In this document: piece by piece, positions 32,980 to 42,066 of the stretch | Position numbering within the stretch: position 1 is the stretch's first letter | Layout: every line of letters starts with the position of its first letter | Source of the DNA: Roseivivax halodurans JCM 10272 | Lineage (GTDB): Bacteria; Pseudomonadota; Alphaproteobacteria; Rhodobacterales; Rhodobacteraceae | Length of the DNA: 64,000 nucleotides | Direction of reading: 5' to 3' | Assembly (NCBI RefSeq): GCF_000521785.1 | Contig: NZ_JALZ01000001.1 | Span: 372,001-436,000, forward strand | Notes under the pieces: generated by a model | Database searches by the model: none | Told to the model about the DNA's origin: nothing | Seen by the model: the letters and a program-made list of their open reading frames with translations, nothing else | Position numbers and translations under genes: made by a program

Positions 32980-33344
32980 GTCTCAAGATCCTGGCCATTG
33001 ACGACTCCCGAACCATACGGGAGATGCTGCGGATGTGCCTCGCGCGCGCCGGTTTCGACGTGCACACCGCCGAGGACGGCATCGCCGGGCTCGACTGTCT
33101 GCCCGAGGTGGAGCCCGACGTGGTGATCACCGACATCAACATGCCGCGGCTCGACGGGTTCGGCGTGATCTCGGCGATCCGGGCCGATGCCGAGCGCACC
33201 GCCCTGCCGATCCTCGTGCTGACGACCGAGAGCGCGCAGGACCTCAAGCAGCGGGCGCGCGAGAGCGGCGCCACCGGCTGGATCGTGAAACCCTTCGACG
33301 ACGTGAAGCTCATCGCAGCCATACGCCGCATCGCCGCAACGTGA
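32976..33344 (+). CDS. cheY: Chemotaxis response regulator CheY (first copy)
   Basis: 122 residues, receiver only. Acidic pair D9/D10, phospho-acceptor D53 in VVITDINMP, Thr83/84 in LVLTTES and K105 in VKPFDD. Overlaps the STAS gene by 4 bp. In alphaproteobacteria with two CheY proteins, one is often the motor-binding form and the other a phosphate sink; the short loop and position beside the STAS protein suggest this one may be the sink, but that cannot be settled here. Confidence 0.93.
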   Translation: MSLKILAIDDSRTIREMLRMCLARAGFDVHTAEDGIAGLDCLPEVEPDVVITDINMPRLDGFGVISAIRADAERTALPILVLTTESAQDLKQRARESGATGWIVKPFDDVKLIAAIRRIAAT

Positions 33345-33351
33345 GACGCCC

Positions 33352-35535
33352 ATGTCCTCTCTCGACGACATAAAGCAGATGTTCTTCCTCGAATGCGACG
33401 AGCTTCTCGAGGCCCTGAACGACGGTCTGGCGGATATCGAGGCGGCGCTTCCGGCCGGCGAGCTCGATCCCGAGGTCATCAACGCGGTGTTCCGGACCGT
33501 GCACTCGATCAAGGGCGGGGCTGCGTCCTTCGGTCTCGACGCGATCGTCCGGTTCTCTCACTCCTTCGAGACCGTGCTCGACCTCATGCGGTCGAACAAG
33601 CTTCTTCCCGACGCCGAGAACGTGCGGGTGCTGCACCGCTGTGCCGATCACCTCGCCGATCTCGTCGCCGCGGGGAGGGCGGACGCACCGACCGATCCTT
33701 CGGCCTCCGAGGCGCTGGTGCGCAGGCTCGACGCGATGACGCCCGGCAGCGCGGCGAAGGCGCCTGAGCCTGTCGCGGTACCTCAGGCGCCCGTGGAGGA
33801 TGAACCCGCCGACGGCGAGGTCCCGCTGACATTCGCCCCGCTCGCCATTCCGCTCGCGTTCGACATCGCCGACGCGGCGCCCGGGCCGGGCATCTTCCGG
33901 ATCGATGTCGCCCCGAGCGCCGAGCTCTTCGCCACCGGGAACGACCCCGTGCATCTCTTCCGGGAACTGGCCGGTCTCGGAGATCTGACCGTCACGGCGA
34001 TCACCGACGAGGTTCCGACCCTCGCCGAGCTCGATCCGCTCATGCCGTATCTGCGCTGGCAACTCCAGCTCGAGACAGTATCCCCCGAGGCCGACATCCG
34101 CGAGGTCTTCGACTTCGTCGAGATGCTGGCCGAGGTCAGGATCACGCGCATCGATGCCGGCGGAGAGAGCGCCGCCGACGAGGACGCGCCGCAGATCCCG
34201 GCCGGGAGCCGTCCCGACGCCCGGGAGGAGGAGGCTTCGGCGGAGGGCGCCGAGACCTTCGGGGTTGCAGGGGCGGGCGATGGCGCGGGCGCTGCGCAGG
34301 GACGTTCCGGCCAGGCCAAGTCTGCCAAGAGCACCGTCCGGGTCGACCTCGACCTCGTCGATTCGCTGATCAACATCGTCGGCGAGCTCGTCATCAACCA
34401 GTCGTTCCTGACCCAGAGCTTCATCGAGGCCAATGTCGCGAACCGCGCCGACATCGGTTCCTCGCTCGACGAGTACAAGGGGCTCGCCCTGCAGATCCAG
34501 GAGAGCGTGATGTCGCTGCGCGCCCAGTCGGTCAAGCAGCTGTTCCAGCGCATGGCGCGTATCGTGCGGGAGACGTCGGAGGTCGCGGGCAAGCAGGTGG
34601 TGTTCGAGACCGAGGGCGAGGACACCGAGATCGACAAGACCGTCATCGAGCGTCTGATCGAGCCGCTGACCCATATCCTGCGGAACGCGATCGACCACGG
34701 GCTCGAGCCGACCGCGAAGCGGCGCGAGACCGGCAAGCCGGAGGCCGGCACGGTGCGGCTCTCGGCGTTCCATCGGTCCGGCCGCGTCCTGATCGAGGTT
34801 TCGGACAATGGCGGCGGGATCGACCGTGCGCGCGTCTTCGAGATCGCCGTAAAGAAGGGGCTCGTCTCGCCCGACGCGCAGATGAGCGACGCGGAGACGG
34901 ATCGTCTGATCTTCCTGCCCGGGTTCTCGACCAAGGAGGCGGTCACGGATCTGTCGGGCCGCGGCGTCGGCATGGACGTCGTGCGGAGCGCCATCCAGAA
35001 GCTCGGCGGGAGGGTCGCGATCCAATCGGTGCCGGGCAAGGGCACGCGCTTCTCGATCTCGCTGCCGCTGACGCTGGCGGTGCTCGACGGCATGGTCGTC
35101 GACGTGGCGGGCCAGACGATGGTCGTCCCGATCACCGCTGTCGTCGAGACGATCCGCCCCGATCCCTCGGCGTTGCACTGGATCGGAGCGAGCGCCCACG
35201 TGATCAAGGTCCGCGACGCCCTGGTGCCGCTTGTCGATCTCGGCCTCGCCTTCGGATATCGCACCGAGCCGACCGAGGCGAACGAGCTCGTCCTCCTTCT
35301 CATCGAGACCGAGCAGGGCGACCGCTGGGCGCTCGCCGTCGATCGGATCATCGACCAGCGCCAGGTCGTCATCAAGAGTCTCGAACGCAATTACGGCCAC
35401 GTCGAAGGCGTGGCGGCCGCAACGATCCTCGGCGACGGCAAGATCGCCCTGATCATCGACCCCGAGGAGATCGCGTGCATGGCCGAGCGCGAGCAGACCC
35501 CCCCGGCGCCCATGCTGGCAGCGATTGGAGAATAG
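33352..35535 (+). CDS. cheA: Chemotaxis histidine kinase CheA
   Basis: 727 residues. HPt domain (1-105) with phospho-His51 in [11 protein letters not shown]; a second small domain (about 160-270), probably the response-regulator binding part; an Ala/Glu-rich linker near 270-325; dimerisation helices from [22 protein letters not shown] (about 325); HATPase with [19 protein letters not shown] and GRGVGMDVV; and a C-terminal CheW-like domain (from about 590, [16 protein letters not shown]). It autophosphorylates and feeds CheY proteins. Its stop is one base from the cheW start. Confidence 0.95.
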   Translation: MSSLDDIKQMFFLECDELLEALNDGLADIEAALPAGELDPEVINAVFRTVHSIKGGAASFGLDAIVRFSHSFETVLDLMRSNKLLPDAENVRVLHRCADHLADLVAAGRADAPTDPSASEALVRRLDAMTPGSAAKAPEPVAVPQAPVEDEPADGEVPLTFAPLAIPLAFDIADAAPGPGIFRIDVAPSAELFATGNDPVHLFRELAGLGDLTVTAITDEVPTLAELDPLMPYLRWQLQLETVSPEADIREVFDFVEMLAEVRITRIDAGGESAADEDAPQIPAGSRPDAREEEASAEGAETFGVAGAGDGAGAAQGRSGQAKSAKSTVRVDLDLVDSLINIVGELVINQSFLTQSFIEANVANRADIGSSLDEYKGLALQIQESVMSLRAQSVKQLFQRMARIVRETSEVAGKQVVFETEGEDTEIDKTVIERLIEPLTHILRNAIDHGLEPTAKRRETGKPEAGTVRLSAFHRSGRVLIEVSDNGGGIDRARVFEIAVKKGLVSPDAQMSDAETDRLIFLPGFSTKEAVTDLSGRGVGMDVVRSAIQKLGGRVAIQSVPGKGTRFSISLPLTLAVLDGMVVDVAGQTMVVPITAVVETIRPDPSALHWIGASAHVIKVRDALVPLVDLGLAFGYRTEPTEANELVLLLIETEQGDRWALAVDRIIDQRQVVIKSLERNYGHVEGVAAATILGDGKIALIIDPEEIACMAEREQTPPAPMLAAIGE

Positions 35536-35536
35536 G

Positions 35537-36006
35537 ATGTCGACGACCGACGAGACGACCGGCAGAAGCGCCCGCGAACTGGTGTCCTTCGCGATCGGGG
35601 ATCAGGATTTCTGCATGGACATCATGCTTGTCCGGGAAATCCGCGGCTGGACGAACGTGACCATGCTGCCGCACGCGCCTTCGTTCATCCTGGGTGTCAT
35701 CAACCTGCGCGGGGCGGTGGTGCCGATCGTCGATCTGGCGTCACGGCTCGGGCTCACGCCGCTCGAGCCGACCCAGCGCCACGTCATCATCATCGCGTGC
35801 TCGGAGAGCAGACCGTCGGATTCCTCGTGAGCGCGGTGTCGGACATCCTCGGCGTCTCGCCGAGCGAGATCCAGGCGCCGCCGAAGGTGGGTGACGATGC
35901 CACCCAGGGCTTCATCGAAGGCGTGATCGCCAGCGACGATCGCATGCTGCGCATCCTCAACATCGCCGCCGTCCTCCCCCGCATCCAACTGCCCGAGGAC
36001 GCCTGA
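35537..36006 (+). pseudogene. cheW: CheW coupling protein, split by a -1 frameshift
   Basis: The first 86 codons read as a normal CheW ([39 protein letters not shown]) in one frame, and the rest ([46 protein letters not shown]) continues in the next frame. The shift is at about 35796-35798, where GCGTGCTC should be GCGGTGCTC, so one G appears to be missing. With that base restored the protein would be 156 residues, the usual length. As given, translation stops at 35830. A GTG at 35827 overlapping that stop could in principle restart. The same-strand neighbours are intact, so this is either a true mutation that would disable receptor-kinase coupling, or a sequencing/assembly error. Confidence 0.9.
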
Positions 36007-36899
36007 TGACCGAGATGTCGGGGGCGACGCGGATGAAGTCGGCGGAGACGGAGTTCACGGATGCGGATTTCCGCTCCATCGCCGGCATGCTGCACGAGCA
36101 TTCCGGGATCAGCCTCGGGGAGGAGAACCGGCCGCTGGTCTTCTCGCGTCAGAGCAAGCACCTCCGGCGCCTCGGCCTTTCGCGCTTCGGCGATTACATC
36201 GCGCTGGTGCGGCGTGCGGACCAGGCCGAAGAGCGCTACCGGATGATCACGTCGCTGACGACGCATACGACGCGGTTCTTCCGGGAGGGGCAGCATTTCG
36301 AGTATCTCGCGACCGAACTGATGCCGCGGCTCGGAGAGGCGGCGCGCCGGGGAAAGCGCCTGCGGTTCTGGTCGGCGGGATGTTCCACCGGCGAAGAGGC
36401 CTACTCGATCGCCGCGACCGTGCTGCAGGCACTGCCCGACGCAGGACGCTGCGACGTGCGCGTGCTCGCGACGGACATTAGCAGAGAGGTCCTGACGGTG
36501 GCCGAGGGCGGGCGGTACCGCAATGCCGGGCTCTCGGGCATTCCCGAGCACATCGCGCCGATCTTGCTCGAGCCCGATCCCGATGCCGACTACGTGCGAA
36601 TTGCCAAGCCGGTGCGGGACCTCGTGACGTTCCGCTACCTCAATTTCGTCGAGCCGTGGCCGCTGAGCGGACCCTTCGATGCGATCTTCTGCCGCAACGT
36701 GGCGATCTACATGGCCGAGGACATGCAGGCGCGCGTCTGGGCGGGGCTGGAATCCGTGCTTGGCCCCGAAGGCGTGCTCTTCATCGGCCATTCCGAGCGT
36801 CTCGGGCCCGAATTCCGCGACCGGCTGGAACTTTGCGACAAGACGACCTTTCGACGCGTCGGATCGGCGCGCGCCTCCTCAGACTGCAGGACAGATTGA
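36006..36899 (+). CDS. cheR: Chemotaxis protein methyltransferase CheR
   Basis: 297 residues. N-terminal helical domain, then the SAM-binding domain with FWSAGCSTGEEAYS, VLATDISREVL and FCRNVAIYMAED. THTTRFFREGQHFEYL is the conserved receptor/active-site segment. It methylates receptor Glu residues. The ATG shares one base with the cheW stop (TGATG). There is no separate cheB in this cluster. Confidence 0.94.
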   Translation: MTEMSGATRMKSAETEFTDADFRSIAGMLHEHSGISLGEENRPLVFSRQSKHLRRLGLSRFGDYIALVRRADQAEERYRMITSLTTHTTRFFREGQHFEYLATELMPRLGEAARRGKRLRFWSAGCSTGEEAYSIAATVLQALPDAGRCDVRVLATDISREVLTVAEGGRYRNAGLSGIPEHIAPILLEPDPDADYVRIAKPVRDLVTFRYLNFVEPWPLSGPFDAIFCRNVAIYMAEDMQARVWAGLESVLGPEGVLFIGHSERLGPEFRDRLELCDKTTFRRVGSARASSDCRTD

Positions 36900-36900
36900 C

Positions 36901-37287
36901 ATGTCACTCAAGGATTCGCTTTCGGTCATGGTGGTCGACGACATGAGCACCTCGCGCAGCCTCATCCTGATGGCGCTCGAACAGATCGGCATCCAGCACA
37001 TCGACTTCACCAAGGACGGCCAGTCCGCGCTGCAGAAGATCGCGGCCAAGCCCGTGCACCTGGTCATCTCGGACTACAACATGCCGGGGCTGAACGGCCT
37101 GCAACTGCTCGAGGCGTTGCGCCGCAACAAGTCCACGAGCCGCATCGGCTTCATCCTCGTCAGCGGCAAGCTCGACAAGGAGATCCTGACCACGGGACAG
37201 AAGCTCGGCCTCAACAACTTCATCACCAAGCCCTTCGACGTGCCGCAGATGAAGACCTGCCTGCAATCGGTGGTGGGGCCGCTTTGA
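36901..37287 (+). CDS. cheY: Chemotaxis response regulator CheY (second copy)
   Basis: 128 residues. Acidic pair D13/D14, phospho-acceptor D58 in LVISDYNMPG, switch Ser88 in ILVSGK and K110 in ITKPFDVPQM. The closely spaced start one base after cheR and the AGGA site fix the ATG; a longer in-frame reading overlaps cheR and is spurious. By position it corresponds to CheY2 of Rhodobacter-type operons, often the regulator that binds the motor. Confidence 0.92.
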   Translation: MSLKDSLSVMVVDDMSTSRSLILMALEQIGIQHIDFTKDGQSALQKIAAKPVHLVISDYNMPGLNGLQLLEALRRNKSTSRIGFILVSGKLDKEILTTGQKLGLNNFITKPFDVPQMKTCLQSVVGPL

Positions 37288-37643
37288 GCCGCAGCGAGAC
37301 CCGGGTCCCGCTCGACCTGCTGTTTCGCCGTCTCGCCGGCGAGATGCGCCAGCTCGAGCAGGACGGGCTGAAGCTCGAGGGATGGATCAGCGGTGCGCTG
37401 CAGGAACGGAACGAGGCGATGCCGCCGGTCTCGGCCGCGCTTCAGAACCTCGATCGGCTCTTGCAGACGCTCGGCGAGCTCGGCCTGCTCTTCGAGGGGC
37501 TTGCCGTTGAAATCCGGGAAGCCCCCGTGCTCGATCTCGAAAACGCCATCGGCCAGGTCCGGCTGCGGGACCTGACGATCGCGCTGGTCGGCGGCTCCAG
37601 CGTCGAGGGCGCGGCAGCAAGCGGCGAGGTCGATTTCTTCTGA
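37284..37643 (+). CDS. 119-residue che-operon protein of unknown function (CheT- or CheZ-like candidate)
   Basis: Helical protein with no signal or membrane segment: RRLAGEMRQLEQDGLKLEGW, AALQNLDRLLQTLGELGLLFEGL, then VRLRDLTIALVGG and a flexible end finishing GEVDFF. The start is TTG, overlapping the cheY stop as TTGA. Position at the end of the che operon parallels cheT of Sinorhizobium. The long helix pair and an RDLT motif recall CheZ phosphatases (QDLTGQ), but the catalytic Gln is replaced. The C-terminal hexapeptide is almost the same as that of CheD in this operon. Function is not established. Confidence 0.65.
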   Translation: MSRSETRVPLDLLFRRLAGEMRQLEQDGLKLEGWISGALQERNEAMPPVSAALQNLDRLLQTLGELGLLFEGLAVEIREAPVLDLENAIGQVRLRDLTIALVGGSSVEGAAASGEVDFF

Positions 37644-37816
37644 GCGTGCGATGACGGCCGCATCGGCGCCGGAACGGTCCAGCAGAGCGCGGCAGAGACG
37701 GGACCGGAGGGCGCCGGGCGGTCCTCCGCAATGCGGACGGCGTCCTTCGGCAACGCGGCGCGTATGGTGAGCGGTGCCCGGTGGCGCGCATGAGGCGGAC
37801 GCATTCCGCCGGGCGC

Positions 37817-38440
37817 TCAGGACCCGCCACCCTCGCGGCCTTCGCGCCACGACGCCCAGGCCTCTGGAGTGTCGAGATCGGTGAGGGCGGCGCGGCCGGG
37901 CAGGGCGACGCCAACGACGCACGGGGCCGAGGCCAGAACCTCGCGGGCGCCCCTGTCCCCCTCAATCGCGCGCAAGGCGGCAAAATCGCGGCGGGGGAAG
38001 AGGACAGGATGACCCGGCGCTCCGCCCGCATCCGTTCCCCGGATCACGCAAGGCTCCGCAGGATCGAAGGCGCCGCACAGGGTCTCGAATTCGCGCCTGC
38101 CGAGCTCGGGCATGTCACCCGGCACGATCATCACCGCCACCGCGTCTTCGGGTAAGGCGCCGATGCCCGCCCGGATCGAGGCCGCCATGCCCTCGCCGGC
38201 ATCCGCAACGGCAACGCGCGTGACCGAGAGCCCCTCGAGCGCCGCCACGCGGGCACCCGCGCCGGCCGGCAGGGTCACCACGACATCGCGGCACGCGGCG
38301 AGGGCCTCCTCCGCTTGACGGCGCAGCAGCGGAACCCCGCCGACCTCCATCAGCAGCTTGTCCGCTCCCCGCATGCGTTTTCCGAAGCCCGCGGCGAGAA
38401 TAAGTATTGAAATCCGCGCCACGCGCGCTTGTTTGCCCAT
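37817..38440 (-). CDS. MobA-like NTP transferase (MocA/CoxL-associated type)
   Basis: 207 residues. Nucleotidyltransferase start ISILILAAGFGKRMRGADKLL with the LAAGxGxRMxGxDK signature, followed by VMIVPGDMPELGRREF (metal-binding Asp) and GGAPGHPVLFPRRDF. Such proteins add CMP or GMP to molybdopterin (MocA/MobA) or make related sugar nucleotides. The second of two adjacent ATGs is chosen because GAGGGG then has usable spacing. No molybdoenzyme gene is in the window, so the exact cofactor role is unknown. Divergent from the histidine kinase and convergent with the che operon. Confidence 0.8.
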   Translation of the reverse strand: MGKQARVARISILILAAGFGKRMRGADKLLMEVGGVPLLRRQAEEALAACRDVVVTLPAGAGARVAALEGLSVTRVAVADAGEGMAASIRAGIGALPEDAVAVMIVPGDMPELGRREFETLCGAFDPAEPCVIRGTDAGGAPGHPVLFPRRDFAALRAIEGDRGAREVLASAPCVVGVALPGRAALTDLDTPEAWASWREGREGGGS

Positions 38441-38659
38441 CATCCCCTCATGAGCGACACGTCGCCTCCGATCCGCGGAGGACCCTGCCGAAACCGACTT
38501 GATTGGCCAACGATATTGACATGAGGGCCTTTTTCCTGAGAACCCCTGTCCTTGACATGTTATCATCACCCCTGGCGTCGCAGTTACGTGCTCCGACCGC
38601 CGGGCGAGCCGACTCCCGAGACACTCCGACACACTGACCGACCCACGACCGGAACATCC

Positions 38660-39805
38660 ATGCGCGCAGCGACCCCAGACAACCAGGCCGAGCGTCTCGA
38701 GGAACTCGAGAGCTACGGCATCCTCGACACCGGAGCCGAGGACAGCTTCGACGAGGTCACCGCGCTCGTGAAGCACATCTGCGACGTGCCCGTGGCCCTG
38801 ATCTCGCTCGTGGATGCGGACCGTCAATGGTTCAAGTCCCGGGCCGGCTTCGAGCCGGTGCAGACCTCGATCGACATGGCGATCTGCGCGCATACGATCC
38901 TCCAGGAGGACGTGCTCGAGATCCGCGACACCCAAGAAGACGCGCGCACCCGCGACAACCCGCTCTGCACCGAAGGGGAGACGCCGATCCGGTTCTACGC
39001 CGGCGCCCCGCTGATCTCGCGGTCGGGATACGCGCTGGGCTCGCTCTGCGTCATCGACACCCAGCCGCGCGAGCTCAACGAGGTCCAGCGCGAGGCGCTG
39101 ACGACCATGGCGCGGCAGGTGATGCGGCAGCTCGACCTGCGCCGGGCGCTGCGCAACGAGGCGATCCTGCGCGACGAGATCGACCACCGGGTCAAGAACT
39201 CGCTGCAGACCGTGGCGTCTTTCATCCGGCTCTACACCGCGCGCGCCAAGCAGGACGAGACCCGCGATGCGCTGCAGGCGATCTCGCGGCGGGTCAACGC
39301 CATCGCCCAGCTTCACACCGAGCTCTACCAGACCTCGGAGTTCGACATGATCCGGCTCGACACGTATCTCACCCGGGTCTGCGAGCTGATGCGTGGCTCG
39401 ATCGGACGCAATGTCCGCATCCGCACCAACTTCGCGCCGGTGCGCGTCGACAGCCGCAAGGCCGCGACGCTCGCCATGATCGCGAGCGAGTTCGCCGCCA
39501 ATTCGAGCAAGCACGCCTTCCCGGACGGCCGCAAGGGCACGGTCACGATCTCGCTCCAGAAGGATGCGGAGGATGCGATCCACCTCGTCTGCGAGGACGA
39601 CGGCATCGGCGACCAGGCCGAGACGCTGCGCAGCGAGGGAAGCGAGATGTCCTCGATCGGCATGCGCCTGATGGAGAGCGCCGCCGAGCAGATCGGCGGC
39701 CAGCTCGAACTCGGAGCCGGCCCGGACGGCTACCGCCTCAGCCTCGTCACGACTCCGGGGAGCGCTGAAGCGGGGCCTCGAGAGGTCTTATTTTCAGCCG
39801 AGTGA
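38660..39805 (+). CDS. GAF-domain histidine kinase (HisKA_2 family)
   Basis: 381 residues, cytoplasmic. GAF domain (about 20-160, with DADRQWFKSRAGF and GSLCVIDTQPRELNEVQ), then the HisKA_2 H-box RDEIDHRVKNSLQ with phospho-His176, N-box EFAANSSKHAFPDG, and a HATPase end IGMRLMESAAEQIGGQL. The WxE and N-box His of true HWE kinases are not seen. No partner regulator is adjacent. TTGACATG occurs twice upstream (38515 and 38552). The 3' end overlaps the convergent CorC-type gene by 59 bp; the last 20 residues lie past the HATPase domain and are probably a loose tail. Confidence 0.9.
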   Translation: MRAATPDNQAERLEELESYGILDTGAEDSFDEVTALVKHICDVPVALISLVDADRQWFKSRAGFEPVQTSIDMAICAHTILQEDVLEIRDTQEDARTRDNPLCTEGETPIRFYAGAPLISRSGYALGSLCVIDTQPRELNEVQREALTTMARQVMRQLDLRRALRNEAILRDEIDHRVKNSLQTVASFIRLYTARAKQDETRDALQAISRRVNAIAQLHTELYQTSEFDMIRLDTYLTRVCELMRGSIGRNVRIRTNFAPVRVDSRKAATLAMIASEFAANSSKHAFPDGRKGTVTISLQKDAEDAIHLVCEDDGIGDQAETLRSEGSEMSSIGMRLMESAAEQIGGQLELGAGPDGYRLSLVTTPGSAEAGPREVLFSAE

Positions 39806-41078
39806 GGCGGTTGTTGTCGCGGCCGACGACCTCGAACCGGAAGCCGTGGAAGCTGAAGGCCTGTCCCACCGTGGGAATCATCTGCGCCTCGTGGATCACG
39901 AGCCCCGCCACCGTGTTCGCCTCGTCGTCCGGCAATTGGTAGTCGGTCGCGCGGTTGAAGTCGCGGATCGTCATCTGCCCGTCGATCCAGTAATGCCCGT
40001 CCTCGGCGACGCTGATCGTGTGATCGGCATCGGGGTCGAACTCGTCGGTGATCTCGCCCACGATTTCCTCGAGGATGTCCTCGAGCGTGATCAGCCCCTG
40101 CAGCGCCCCGTATTCGTCGACCACCAGCGCGAAATGGGTGCGCCGCCGCAGGAATTGCCGCATCTGGTCGTCGAGCGAGGTGGTGTCCGGCACGAAATAG
40201 GGCGGCATCGCGATATCCGCGATCTTGAAGCTCTTGAGCGCCTCGAGGCTGCTCTCGGCGCCCTCCATCAGCTTGTACATCGCCCGCAACAGGTCCTTGG
40301 CGTGCACGAGCCCCACGATGTTCTCGGGATCGTCCTTGTAGACCGGCAGCCGCGTGTGGCTGCTCTGGAGGCATTGCTGCAGGATCTCGGAAGGCTCGGC
40401 GTCGGCGTTGATCATCTCGATGCCCGAGCGGTGGAGCATGACCTCCTCGACGGTCCGCTCGCCGAGATCGAGCGCGCCGAGGATGCGGTCGCGGTCCTCC
40501 TTCTCGACCACGCCCTCGGAATGGCCGAGATTGAGCGCGCCCGCGATCTCCTCGCGCACCGCGAGGATCTGGCTGTCGGGATCGGTTTCGACCCCGAAGA
40601 GCCGCAGCACCAGGCGGACGAATGCCCGGACCGCGCCGACGACCGGCGCGAAGACGAGGATCACGACCTGGATCACCGGCGCGACCCGCGTCGCCGCGCT
40701 CTCGGGATTGGTGATCGCGTAGGTCTTGGGCAGCACCTCGGAGAAGACCAGAACCAGCAGCGTCATGATCAGCGTCGCGATCGCCACACCCGACTCGCCG
40801 AAGAGCCGGGTGAAGAGCGCGGTCGCGAGCGACGTGGCAAGGATGTTGACGAGGTTGTTGCCGAGCAGGACTGACCCGATCAGGCTTTCGTTGTCCTCGG
40901 TGATCTTGAGCGCCCGTTCGGCACCCTTCGATCCCTTGTCGGTGGCGGCGCGCAGCTTGCCGCGGGAGGCGGCGGTCAGGGCCGTCTCGGATCCCGAGAA
41001 GAAGCCCGACAGCACGAGGAGGGCGATGATGGCGAGCGACGTGATCCAGAAGGCTGCGTCGAGGGCTGCGGCGTCCAT
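39747..41078 (-). CDS. HlyC/CorC family protein (DUF21-CBS-CorC_HlyC)
   Basis: 443 residues. Four membrane helices in the N-terminal DUF21/CNNM domain (about 10-200, LVLSGFFSGSETALTAASRGK), two CBS domains (about 210-335, VMLHRSGIEMINADAEP and IAMPPYFVPDTTSL), and a C-terminal FAD-binding-like CorC_HlyC domain (DGQMTIRDFNRATDYQLPDDE). Members are linked to Mg/Co efflux or homeostasis. AAGGA precedes the ATG. It lies 58 bp downstream of xerD and may be cotranscribed with it. Confidence 0.92.
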   Translation of the reverse strand: MDAAALDAAFWITSLAIIALLVLSGFFSGSETALTAASRGKLRAATDKGSKGAERALKITEDNESLIGSVLLGNNLVNILATSLATALFTRLFGESGVAIATLIMTLLVLVFSEVLPKTYAITNPESAATRVAPVIQVVILVFAPVVGAVRAFVRLVLRLFGVETDPDSQILAVREEIAGALNLGHSEGVVEKEDRDRILGALDLGERTVEEVMLHRSGIEMINADAEPSEILQQCLQSSHTRLPVYKDDPENIVGLVHAKDLLRAMYKLMEGAESSLEALKSFKIADIAMPPYFVPDTTSLDDQMRQFLRRRTHFALVVDEYGALQGLITLEDILEEIVGEITDEFDPDADHTISVAEDGHYWIDGQMTIRDFNRATDYQLPDDEANTVAGLVIHEAQMIPTVGQAFSFHGFRFEVVGRDNNRLTRLKIRPLEAPLQRSPES

Positions 41079-41136
41079 ATAATCCTTGGGGGGTGTTGTT
41101 GCGGTTAGCTGGTTATGTGCTGAGGCGCGCGCGCGT

Positions 41137-42066
41137 TCAAGTGTCCCGCGCGAGCGGATGGTGATCGAGCACCAGCTCGCGCAGGCGCGCCTCGATCACA
41201 TGTGTGTAGATCTCGGTCGTGCCGACATCCGCATGCCCGAGGAAGGTCTGGATCGCGCGCAGGTCGGCCCCGTTCTCGAGAAGGTGCGTCGCGAAGGCGT
41301 GGCGCAGCGTGTGCGGCGTCACCTTGGCGGGCGAGACGCCGGCATTGACCGCCACGTCTTTCAGCAGCGCGTAGAAGCCGTGCCGGGTGAGGTGCCCGGT
41401 CTTGCCACGCGAGGCGAAGAGATGCGGGGAGGCGGGCCGGCCGTCGGCCTTCGCCTCGGCCTCCTGTCGCTCGCGATGGGCGAGCCACGTCGCCAGCGCC
41501 TCGCGGGCGGGCGGGCTCAGCGGCACCATGCGCTCCTTGCCGCCCTTGCCCCGGATCAGCAGCATTCGCGGATCGCCCCGCGCCGCCGAGAGCGGCAGGG
41601 TCACGAGCTCCGACACCCGCATTCCCGTCGCGTAGAGCACATGCATGAGGCAGCCGTTGCGCAGCCGGTCCGCCTCGGTCCGCCCGGTCGCCTCGGCCGC
41701 CGCGATCAGCCGGTCCACCTCCTCGAGGCTCAGCGTCTTCGGCAGCCGCCGGTCGCGCCCCGGTCCCGAGATCTGGATCGCCGGATTGTCCCCGCGGAAC
41801 CCTTCCTCGAAGGCGAAGCGGTAGATCTGCTTGATGGCCGACAGCCGCCGCGCCCGCGTCGACTTGGCGAAGCCCTGCGCGTCGCAATGGACGAGATAAT
41901 CCTCCACGTCGGCGCGCTCCGCCCCGGCGAGGCTCCGGCCCCGTCCCGAGAGCCAGCCGGAGAAATCCCGCAGGTCCCGTCCATAGGCGAGGAGCGTGTT
42001 CGTCGCCGATCCGCGCTCCGCGACCTGCGCCTCGAGAAAGGCCGAGATCCAGCGCGCGTCGCTCAC
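41137..42066 (-). CDS. xerD: Tyrosine recombinase XerD
   Basis: 309 residues. N-terminal SAM-like core-binding domain (about 1-100) and a catalytic domain with all residues of the R-K-H-R-H-Y set: Arg in YATGMRVSEL, HTLRHAFATHLL, FLGHADVGTTEIYTHV. With XerC it resolves chromosome dimers at dif. The start is GTG overlapping the stop of the upstream 516-residue gene (GTGA). No dif-like site is visible nearby. There is no phage or integron context, so this is the housekeeping enzyme. Confidence 0.94.
   Translation of the reverse strand: MSDARWISAFLEAQVAERGSATNTLLAYGRDLRDFSGWLSGRGRSLAGAERADVEDYLVHCDAQGFAKSTRARRLSAIKQIYRFAFEEGFRGDNPAIQISGPGRDRRLPKTLSLEEVDRLIAAAEATGRTEADRLRNGCLMHVLYATGMRVSELVTLPLSAARGDPRMLLIRGKGGKERMVPLSPPAREALATWLAHRERQEAEAKADGRPASPHLFASRGKTGHLTRHGFYALLKDVAVNAGVSPAKVTPHTLRHAFATHLLENGADLRAIQTFLGHADVGTTEIYTHVIEARLRELVLDHHPLARDT

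Noticed and set aside
35797-36006. The second part of cheW as an independent 69-residue gene
   Set aside because: It starts in the middle of the CheW fold at a GTG with no ribosome site, and its sequence continues the upstream part exactly, so a frameshift is the simpler explanation.
41137-42066. Integron or phage integrase
   Set aside because: The tyrosine recombinase aligns with housekeeping XerD, and there is no attachment site, cassette array or phage gene around it.
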